Below are positions 8,510-14,848 of a stretch of DNA of 64,000 bases, piece by piece; position 1 is the first letter of the stretch; every line of letters begins with the position of its first letter. Under the pieces are notes generated by a model. That model was not told the DNA's origin. It ran no database searches and saw only the letters and a list, made by a program, of their open reading frames with translations. This DNA is from Burkholderia mayonis (GTDB lineage Bacteria > Pseudomonadota > Gammaproteobacteria > Burkholderiales > Burkholderiaceae), in the NCBI RefSeq assembly GCF_001523745.2, contig NZ_CP013386.1, positions 186,001 through 250,000 on the forward strand. The letters are read 5' to 3'. The translations under genes were made by a program, and so were the position numbers.

Positions 8510-8872
8510 TTAAAGTGGGAAATTTTGAGATTGCCTGATTCGAAAGTTGACGCCCTTATGCGATGCGCTCACGGCTGCGGCGCTCAGCGTCGTGGCTTCA
8601 AGCTCCGCGTCGGGCGCATGGTCCACGATCTGTTCGACGAATTTGCGTACGCGTTCTCCATCGTTCTCGCGCTTGCGGGAGAACAGATTCTTAGCCGATG
8701 CCGTACGATCGGAAATTCGGCTTCTAATCCGATTGACGCGAGGATCTTCAGCCATTCTTCCAACAGCACGACGAATTCGGCGGTCGGGGCAATGTGCGCA
8801 CACAGCGCCGTTAAATCTTTCAGCGGTCGGCTCTCGAAAATTGCTGCATTCGATGCAATTACGTAATCGTAT
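8510..8872 (-). pseudogene. degenerate second copy of P2 gpO-like gene
   Basis: The minus-strand stretch YDYVIASNAAIFESRPLKDL, then LCAHIAPTAEFVVLLEEWLK, aligns with YGDVIALKAAEIEDGPLKGK and LFAQIDPTDELVALSKKRQK of the copy at 7506, but with many substitutions. The continuation (NDGERVRKFVEQIVDHAPDA, a gpO-like middle part) is in another frame, so at least one frameshift is present. The first about 50 codons of gpO are lost. Non-functional. Confidence 0.6.
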
Positions 8873-8888
8873 GAACGAACATGATTAA

Positions 8889-9251
8889 GTGAGCGTGGCT
8901 CTCGTGTTCGATGTTCACGCGCCACGGCTCAATCCGCGGCGTTTGTGGGTCACGCGGGTACAGCGCGCTGCGCGTGCTCGCGCGCACGCGTCGGCCTACG
9001 CTTGGCCGCATGCTAGAAACTACGGACTCCCATCAGCTCGAAAACGACGTGCGCAAGGTCGCGCGCACGCTCTATTGGCAAGGCTGGCGCATCGCGTCCA
9101 TCGCCCGCCATCTCGACATCAAGCCCGCAACCGTTGCGTCATGGTGCCGCCGCGAAAAGTGGAAGGATTCAACGCCCGTCGAGCGCATCGAGGCATCGCT
9201 CGAAGTGCGCATGATGGCGTTGATCGCGAAGGACAAGAAGGACGGCGCGGA
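8889..9251 (+). repeat. 363-bp duplicated segment, copy 2
   Basis: Partner of 7530-7892 (offset 1359 bp, no indels). Here gpP reads on past the end of the repeat. The two copies bracket the low-GC gene at 7958-8392 and are in direct orientation, so recombination between them would delete it. Confidence 0.85.
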
Positions 9252-9798
9252 CTACAAGGAAATCGACCTGCTCGGCCGTCAGGTCGAGCGGCTCGCGCGC
9301 GTGCGCAAGTACGACGAGACGGGCAAGGAATCGGACCTGAACCCGAAGATTGCGTCGCGCAACGCCGGCCCGAAGCGCCGCGCGCCGCGCAACGAAATCA
9401 GCGAGGAACAGCACAAACGCATCATCGAAGCGTTCCGCGAATCGCTGTTCGATTATCAGAAGGTCTGGTATCGGAACGGCGATCAGCGCACGCGCAACAT
9501 CCTGAAGTCGCGGCAGATCGGCGCGACGTGGTACTTCGCGCGCGAGGCACTCGTCGACGCGCTCGTCATCCGCAACGGCCGCCTGCAATTCGACGCGGGG
9601 TGGATCGATCTGGCCGCGTCGTTCATGGCGATCAAGCAGACGATGACGGCAAGCGGCCGCCAATCCACCTACACCGCCGGCCGCAACGACGAGACGGGCC
9701 ACGCCGACCTGGCGTGGGCCTGCCTGCACGCGATCGACCGCGAGCCGCTCGCCGGCGGCGGCATCCATTCTTCTTCATTCACGGAGTTCTACTCATGA
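9010..9798 (+). pseudogene. P2 gpP-like terminase ATPase subunit with a large internal deletion (copy 2)
   Basis: In-frame 262-residue product against about 590 for P2 GpP. The N-terminus is complete (HTH MLETTDSHQLENDVRKVART; linker; KSRQIGATWYFAREALVDAL, the Walker A region). Right after it the sequence jumps to the gpP C-terminus: RLQFDAGWIDLAASFMAIKQ, TASGRQSTYTAGR, HADLAWACLHAI. Walker B and the nuclease domain are absent, so it cannot act as a terminase. The frame stayed open, which is unusual for random decay. Its stop overlaps the next ATG (ATGA), as in intact P2-type P-Q pairs. Confidence 0.8.
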
Positions 9799-10278
9799 GC
9801 AAGCGCCGATCGCGCGCGCCGCGCACGTTCGCGGCCGCGCCAAATCCGAGCGCCGGCAGCGCCGCGCCGGCGCGCGCCGAGGTCTTCACGTTCGACGATC
9901 CCACGCCCGTCATGAACCGGGCCGAGATTCTCGATTACGTCGAGTGTTGGTCGAACGGCGAGTGGTTCGAGCCGCCGGTCAGCTTCGCCGGCCTGGCGAA
10001 ATCGTTCCGTGCGAGCACGCACCATAGCTCGGCGCTGTACTTCAAGGCGAACGTGCTGGCGTCGACGTTCCGCCCGCACCGCTGGCTGTCGCGGCACGCG
10101 TTCGAGCGGTGGGCGCTCGATTTCCTGACGTTCGGCAACGGCCACCGCCGCGCGCGTGTTCGGGCGCAACGAAATCAGGCCGCTACAGGCGCGCTTCGCC
10201 GAGCTGAACGACTGGCTCGGCGAGGAGGTCGTGGCGTTCGACGATTACGAGATTCCGCCGGCGCCTGTCGCGGCGTAG
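9795..10278 (+). pseudogene. P2 gpQ-like portal protein, internally deleted and frameshifted
   Basis: The start MSKRRSRAPRTF, then VFTFDDPTPVMNRAEILDYV and FRASTHHSSALYFKANVLAS, is the N-terminus of the P2 portal (GpQ, normally about 340 residues). At about 10145 the frame shifts: the other frame gives ARVFGRNEIRPLQARFAELN and DWLGEEVVAFDDYE, which is portal C-terminus, to a TAG at 10276. About half the middle is missing. ATGA overlap with gpP shows the original operon. Confidence 0.75.
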
Positions 10279-10338
10279 CGCATTGACCGCGTGCGGACGC
10301 GTGCGAGCCCCGATGCCGGCTGGCTCATACGGATAAAA

Positions 10339-10384
10339 GTATGTACAAATATTCGTTGCAACAGGGTGTTTTTGTACATACAAT
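10339..10384 (+). promoter_or_regulatory. brnTA promoter overlapped by a perfect 11-bp inverted repeat
   Basis: GTATGTACAAA (10339-10349) and TTTGTACATAC (10371-10381) form a perfect inverted repeat with a 21-bp centre. It encloses a sigma-70-like promoter: TTGCAA at 10356-10361, 17-bp spacer, TACAAT at 10379-10384. BrnA-type antitoxins repress their own operon, so this is the probable operator (inference). Confidence 0.7.
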
Positions 10385-10391
10385 AATGGCT

Positions 10392-10664
10392 ATGGAACTT
10401 GAATTCGATCCCAACAAACGCGACAAGACACTGACCGAGCGGGGGCTGGATTTCGCGCGTGCCGTGGAGGTGTTCGCCGGGCACCACTTCACATTGGAGG
10501 ATACGCGGGAGGATTACGTGGAATCGCGTTACATCACGGTCGGCACGCTGGACGGCCGCATGATCGTGATGGTTTGGACGCCTCGCGGCGAGGCTCGCCG
10601 CATTATCAGCATGAGGAAAGCAAATGACCGTGAGCAAGCGAGCTACGCACACCAATTGGGTTGA
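10392..10664 (+). CDS. brnT: BrnT-family ribonuclease toxin
   Basis: About 90 residues with the BrnT signature: MELEFDPNKRDKTLTERGLD, the central VFAGHHFTLEDTREDY-like strand region, RYITVGTLDGRMIVMVWT and RRIISMRKANDREQ. BrnT is a RelE-fold endoribonuclease neutralised by BrnA. Two ATGs, 10386 and 10392, are possible; the -10 box ends at 10384, so the mRNA would begin at about 10390-10392 and translation is probably leaderless from 10392. Its last 41 bp overlap brnA, giving toxin-first translational coupling as usual for this family. It stabilises the island or acts as an accessory stress module. Confidence 0.9.
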   Translation: MELEFDPNKRDKTLTERGLDFARAVEVFAGHHFTLEDTREDYVESRYITVGTLDGRMIVMVWTPRGEARRIISMRKANDREQASYAHQLG

Positions 10665-10896
10665 TCCGGACGACGCGCCGGAGCTGACCGACGAATTTTT
10701 TGAGAGGGCGGACGAGTACGTCGGCGACCGCTTGGTCCGTCGCGGGCCGGGCCGGCCGCTCGGCAGTCACAAAACCGCGACGACGATCCGACTCGACGAC
10801 GACGTGCTCGACGCGTTCAAAGCGACCGGCCGAGGCTGGCAAACGCGGGTGAATGCTGCGTTGAAGGAGTGGCTCAAGACGCACAAGCCAGCATAG
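10624..10896 (+). CDS. brnA: BrnA-family antitoxin (ribbon-helix-helix)
   Basis: 90-residue antitoxin. The N-terminal half (DDAPELTDEFFERADEY) binds and covers the toxin; the C-terminal half, TTIRLDDDVLDAFKATGRGW then QTRVNAALKEWL, is the RHH DNA-binding domain that would occupy the inverted repeat upstream of brnT. It starts inside the brnT 3' end. A strong terminator follows, so the operon is just brnT-brnA. Confidence 0.9.
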   Translation: MTVSKRATHTNWVDPDDAPELTDEFFERADEYVGDRLVRRGPGRPLGSHKTATTIRLDDDVLDAFKATGRGWQTRVNAALKEWLKTHKPA

Positions 10897-10918
10897 CGAA
10901 TCGCATTCGCCGAACGAA

Positions 10919-10955
10919 GGGCCGCGCACCGGGCAACCGGGCGCGGCCCTTTTTT
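10919..10955 (+). terminator. Rho-independent terminator of brnTA
   Basis: GGGCCGCGC (10919-10927) pairs with GCGCGGCCC (10941-10949), followed by TTTTTT. Confidence 0.9.
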
Positions 10956-11101
10956 GCGTCTGACGAGCGCGAGCTGCTGAGTCGCTCGGCGCGACGGCGC
11001 ATAGGCATCCCGTCGCTGTCCCATTCGTGTCCCGACTAGCGTCCCGTTGTCCCGTCTAGCGTCCCATCGTCCCGATTTCTGTTGCCGCGAGGCTGCGAAT
11101 G

Positions 11102-11380
11102 TCAGCGATTGGTCGAATGCCGGAGGCGGCCGACCAAGCCGAAGAAGGCGAACGACAGAACGAGCGCGAGGACGAAGCTGATGACGAGCAGGATGCCGAC
11201 GAAGATCTCTTCGTTTTGTTCGCCGCCGTCAGAGCCGAGCGCGCGAAACACGGGCGACAGCGCGTTCCAGCCTTCGCCGCCGTTTGCGAACCAATGCACC
11301 AGCAACGGCGATGACGAGATGCCCGTCAGAAGAGGCCAGGTAAGCAGCAGCGCCAGCAATATACGGCCGATCATCTTCAT
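11102..11380 (-). CDS. small two-TM membrane protein, candidate immunity protein
   Basis: 92 residues: a first membrane segment at about 6-22 (LLALLLTWPLLTG), an extramembrane loop of about 35 residues with acidic and Gly-rich parts (GSDGGEQNEE), and a second segment at about 59-84 (FVGILLVISFVLALVLSFAF). The positive C-terminus suggests both ends are cytoplasmic and the loop periplasmic. The ATG overlaps the stop of the DUF2778 gene by 4 bp (ATGA), a typical toxin-then-immunity layout. No named family is recognised; the immunity role is inference from position and topology. A holin-like role for a phage lysis cassette is the alternative. Confidence 0.65.
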   Translation of the reverse strand: MKMIGRILLALLLTWPLLTGISSSPLLVHWFANGGEGWNALSPVFRALGSDGGEQNEEIFVGILLVISFVLALVLSFAFFGLVGRLRHSTNR

Positions 11381-11859
11381 TTAACCGTCACCCTCCCATA
11401 TGCCCTGAATGAGGTGCCTGGGACCTGCATAGTCGGTTGCGCTTTCAGGAAAGCCCGCAGCTTATCGAACTGCCCACGGCTCGTCAGCGTAATGCACCCG
11501 TCGCTTTCGCCCAGCCGGCCGACCGGATGCAGGCGGAAATGGCCGCGGCGGATGCCGTTGACGATCGTCCAGTCGTCAATCTGGCCGTCAATGCGATACA
11601 GCGCGAACCAGTCCGCGCGATTCGTGTTCAGGGCTGCATCCATCACCGTGTCTCGGAACCAGCCAAGATGGCCGCCGCTTTGCCGGTCGATGATGTAGTA
11701 GACGCCCGCGGGCAGTGGCCCCTTATCCGCTACGGCGGTCGAGCCCGGATCGTTGATGTATCGGCCGTTACCGGAAAAGGCGGGGACGCTTCCGAATCCT
11801 GGACAGGTCAGCGTCGATAGGCGGCTGCGGTTCAGGACGAATGTGCACTCGGCGGGCAT
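11377..11859 (-). CDS. DUF2778 (Tlde1-like) L,D-transpeptidase-fold peptidoglycan-targeting protein
   Basis: 160-residue single-domain protein without signal peptide. The core LPAGVYYIIDRQSGGHLGWF, FRLHPVGRLGESDGCITLTS is typical of the DUF2778 family, which includes the type VI effector Tlde1, an L,D-transpeptidase/carboxypeptidase-like enzyme acting on peptidoglycan stem peptides. Candidate catalytic residues are His111 (or His107), Ser119 and Cys122. The start has GAGGAA at good spacing. It overlaps the small membrane gene downstream. No PAAR or VgrG adaptor is fused or adjacent, so the delivery route is unknown. It may equally be a phage-derived wall enzyme. Confidence 0.75.
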   Translation of the reverse strand: MPAECTFVLNRSRLSTLTCPGFGSVPAFSGNGRYINDPGSTAVADKGPLPAGVYYIIDRQSGGHLGWFRDTVMDAALNTNRADWFALYRIDGQIDDWTIVNGIRRGHFRLHPVGRLGESDGCITLTSRGQFDKLRAFLKAQPTMQVPGTSFRAYGRVTVK

Positions 11860-12466
11860 AGGGTATTCCTCGGGACAGAGCTCTCAGGTTGTTATGGCGC
11901 AGGTTCGGCTAGCGCGGCGGCGCCCCGTTAGTCTTGCGCTAATTTCTATCGGAACTTGGCGGCCAGTGCAAGCCTATGCGACTGCGTTTGGATAGAGGCG
12001 CTACAGCGCCTTGGGACGCGGGGCGTTCTCCGGGCTTCAGCCAGATCGCGCGAGGCCGCTGTAGTCCCGTCAGGCGGGCGGATGGGGGCGGAAATGGGGG
12101 GAGGAGGCCGATGTGCGAAGGAGGGCGCCGCAGCCGCCTTTGCGCGGTCCCCTCCTCGCCTGCGGGCTTCGCTTGAGTGGGTGGTTTTAGTGCACGCTGC
12201 CGTTCGGCTCGGCTGCCTATGTGGCGCGGGGTTTCGGGCGTTTCGAGGAGTGCGAAAATCGTGCGTTCTGGTGCGCGACGATGCGAATTGATGCGTCGAC
12301 CCTAAAGAGATCGGCCTAGAGCTCACCTTTCACTCGTAAAACGCTAACTTGCGAATTCATGATGTAAGCCTGAGCCCCTACAAAAATGGCGCACGATGTT
12401 GCATCATCGTCGAGCAGAACAAGAGATTGATGCGTAACCGATAACAATTTCGAACGGGGTCTCAAC
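11860..12466. other. island segment without gene, divergent promoters
   Basis: About 600 bp between divergent genes. The centre is G-rich with several repeats of the GGGGG type near 12080-12110; the right end (12300-12466) is AT-richer and probably carries the promoter of the gene at 12467. Frames here are Arg/Ser/Pro-rich and unsupported. Confidence 0.4.
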
Positions 12467-13222
12467 ATGCCGGTAACTACAGTAGTTTCCTTCTACAGCG
12501 ATTGGACCTTCTGGAGTATGGTCGTCGCACTGGCGGCACTCCTTGTATCAACCGCCCCATATGTTCTGCGCTGGCTTCGCCCTGGTCGCCTGGACATGGA
12601 TTTGTACGACACTCTGGCGATCTCTCACAAAATTGGATACCCAATCCTTCAGCTACATATTCGTTTTCAGAATATTGGTGCGCGTGATGTGAAGGTTTCT
12701 CGCATCGCAGTGACCGTTAAGCGCGACGGCCAGGTGTTGCAAACTATGTCGGCAAGAAACACGGTGCAGCCCACGGGACCGGCGCTGTTGTTCACCCCCT
12801 TCAAGTTACAAAGCAGGGAGGAATGGGGGCAGGTCGTCAACTTCTTTCTGCCGTTCACGCGGGAAGATGACCGTGTGTATCGAACTGCCGAGTATGCTCT
12901 CCGGAGCAACATTATTGGGAAAATCCAGGCGTTGAATGATCAGCAACGACGGGCAGTCGAAGCGGACCCCGGTCTCGTGACTCCGTTCACTTCGATGTTT
13001 GACGCGCATTTCAATTGGCTGCCAGGGCAGTACGACATTGAGATATCGATGGATACGGCACCTTTAGCAGCAGCCCTTCGGCAATCGTACCGATTTATTC
13101 TTTTCGAGTCGGATACGCAGGCACTCCGTGACCTGGCACAGGATTACAAGCTCGGGGCGGGAGTTTACTTCAACAATACCGAGCGGAAAGAGTGGGTCAA
13201 TCCGCAATTGTTGAAGGTCTGA
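12467..13222 (+). CDS. membrane-anchored protein of unknown function (island cargo)
   Basis: 251 residues. One N-terminal membrane segment (about 12-36: FWSMVVALAALLVSTAPYVL), then a soluble domain of about 210 residues. Features such as ILQLHIRFQNIGARDVKVSR suggest a beta-sandwich part, followed by a predicted helical part (NDQQRRAVEADP). No catalytic motif is evident and I do not recognise the family. Lower GC than the chromosome and position at the attR end mark it as accessory cargo. Such positions often carry defence or exclusion genes, but nothing in this protein proves that. Confidence 0.7.
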   Translation: MPVTTVVSFYSDWTFWSMVVALAALLVSTAPYVLRWLRPGRLDMDLYDTLAISHKIGYPILQLHIRFQNIGARDVKVSRIAVTVKRDGQVLQTMSARNTVQPTGPALLFTPFKLQSREEWGQVVNFFLPFTREDDRVYRTAEYALRSNIIGKIQALNDQQRRAVEADPGLVTPFTSMFDAHFNWLPGQYDIEISMDTAPLAAALRQSYRFILFESDTQALRDLAQDYKLGAGVYFNNTERKEWVNPQLLKV

Positions 13223-13423
13223 GCTGGCAGTGCGAGCGGTGAAATGTGTAACGGCGGGGGACGTGGTGCGCTGAAATGTTTCGCCGCGCCCTGCGCGAAC
13301 TACAGTGAAATTACAGTTTGGACGAGCTTGGATAGCCCTGATTGGCCTTGGTTAGCCTTGGTTTTACAGTTTGCGAGTTGCGCAAGGCTTTGATTTTTAA
13401 AGGGTCTTGGGGTGCCGGTAAAG

Positions 13424-13481
13424 CTCCGAAGGCAGGGGTTGCTGGTTCGATCCCAGCCGGGCGCGCCAAGCCGGATAAGGC
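13424..13481 (+). repeat. right attachment site (attR), 58-bp direct repeat
   Basis: Identical to 4530-4587. Only the 3' half of the tRNA-Arg is present (from the anticodon loop), so it is not a functional tRNA. It marks the right end of the island. Confidence 0.93.
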
Positions 13482-14018
13482 CTCGACAATTTCCCTCCTT
13501 CGTCGAGTACCGACATTGCAGCTAAATTGCAGCTAATTTCAACTCAGGCGGCAAGCTCACCACGGCGGTAGCATCCAAGACGACAACGGCCGTTACCTCC
13601 GCCGCGTGCTTGCCGCAGCGAGATAGCACTGCCGTCGCGCCTTTGCATGGCGCGCATGCTGCCCATGTGTTCGAATTCCCAGCCATGACTGACATGATTT
13701 CGGACCGTCAGCGCTCACTCGCCGCGGATCATGCATCCGAAGACGCGCCGTTTCCCGATCGACTAATTTCGCCAGCGTCCTTTGGGCATGTACCATTTCA
13801 ATTATCGAATCGATATTCCAGTAATTTTGATTATTGGCTGAATGATAAATAAAGACTCATTCCGTTGATATAATAAAAAATACAAACGGCAGGGCATTGC
13901 GGAAAGTTAATTGGCGCATCTCGAATTAAAGTCCTAGCATAAATTTCATTGGTATCGAGAATGGCTTCCAAACGTTGGCTTTGCCGATGTCCGGAATATT
14001 TGCAGCAAAGGAGGCGAT
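13482..14018. other. post-attR segment with imperfect copy of the island left flank
   Basis: The first about 70 bp resemble the sequence just inside attL: CAATTTCCCTCC and ACCGACATTGCAGCTAAA here against CGATTTTCCCCC and ACCGAGTGTAGCTAAA at 4595-4632. No gene is supported in the rest. The last about 170 bp are AT-rich and end in a strong AAAGGAGG for the next gene, so a promoter lies there. Confidence 0.4.
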
Positions 14019-14663
14019 ATGAGTACTGCCGGTTTGAAAGACGAAAAACATTCCGCGGCAATTTCACCGAAGCACGGTCGCGTCATCACGCCCAAGTCGC
14101 GCGCCGTGTTCCTCCACGAAGCAGGCAAGCTCGATTTGGGACAGGTCAACGAGTTGGAGGGCGGCAAGTTCTTTCCCGCAACCCAAGGCGGGCTGAAAGA
14201 TCCGGACGCGCCGGACGACGTCGCCAACGGCGTACCGCCGCGCGATGGCGAAATCGCGAGCGGCGGACGCACCGCGGACGCCCGGGCGCAGCTCAACGAA
14301 CCCGATTCCGTCGCGCATTGGCAGAAGCACGCGGTGCGATCCGGCCAATCGCTGCAAATCACGTGGTCGTATTCGAGGCCGCACAAGACGCGGCGCTGGA
14401 CGTACTGGATCACCAAACCGGGATGGGATGCCGGTGCGCGGCTTGCACGCGCGCAGTTCGAATCCGAGCCGCTCAAGATCTACCTGAACACGTATCAGCC
14501 CTATTGGGGGCCGGACGCAAACCGGGAACTGATCCCCGACGGCGACACGGTTCACGAACTCAACCTGCCGGATCGCACCGGCTATCACGTGCTGCTCGCA
14601 GCCTGGGACGTCGCCGATACCCAAAACGCGTTCTATCAGGTGATCGACCTCAATTTCGCGTGA
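14019..14663 (+). CDS. AA10/chitin-binding (LPMO-like) domain protein lacking a signal peptide
   Basis: 214 residues. HGRVITPKSRAVF at 19-31 is the start of a Chitin_bind_3/AA10 domain, and YWITKPGWD, TGYHVLLAAWDVADTQNAFY near the C-terminus are its conserved strands. In lytic polysaccharide monooxygenases the histidine of HG must be the mature N-terminus to hold copper; here it is residue 19 behind MSTAGLKDEKHSAAISPK, which is not a signal peptide. The start is firm because AAAGGAGG lies 5 bp before this ATG. It may be cytoplasmic, released by lysis or non-classical export, or processed. It precedes the flavoenzyme gene by 185 bp. Confidence 0.75.
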   Translation: MSTAGLKDEKHSAAISPKHGRVITPKSRAVFLHEAGKLDLGQVNELEGGKFFPATQGGLKDPDAPDDVANGVPPRDGEIASGGRTADARAQLNEPDSVAHWQKHAVRSGQSLQITWSYSRPHKTRRWTYWITKPGWDAGARLARAQFESEPLKIYLNTYQPYWGPDANRELIPDGDTVHELNLPDRTGYHVLLAAWDVADTQNAFYQVIDLNFA

Positions 14664-14848
14664 GCCGGTTCGCCGTCCCCGTGACCGGTTGCGGTTGACT
14701 GCGCGAACAGAATCGCGGCTATCGGATTCGAGACCGTCCGTTGGCCGTTTCGTCCTTCGATCGCCGAGACGATCGCGCACGTTGCGCGAGCCGCACGGCC
14801 GTCGTTCGACCGGTCTGGATGTGCCCGATACGATCGCAGGAGGTTCAC

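Noticed and set aside
9010..9798. functional terminase gene, since the frame is open
   Set aside because: Less than half of normal length; Walker B and nuclease domain are absent.
12064..12110. G-rich stretch as functional quadruplex or recombination site
   Set aside because: Runs of G are present but common in this GC-rich genome, and nothing else supports a role.
13424..13481. second tRNA-Arg
   Set aside because: Only the 3' half from the anticodon loop is present; the D arm and 5' acceptor strand are missing. It is attR.
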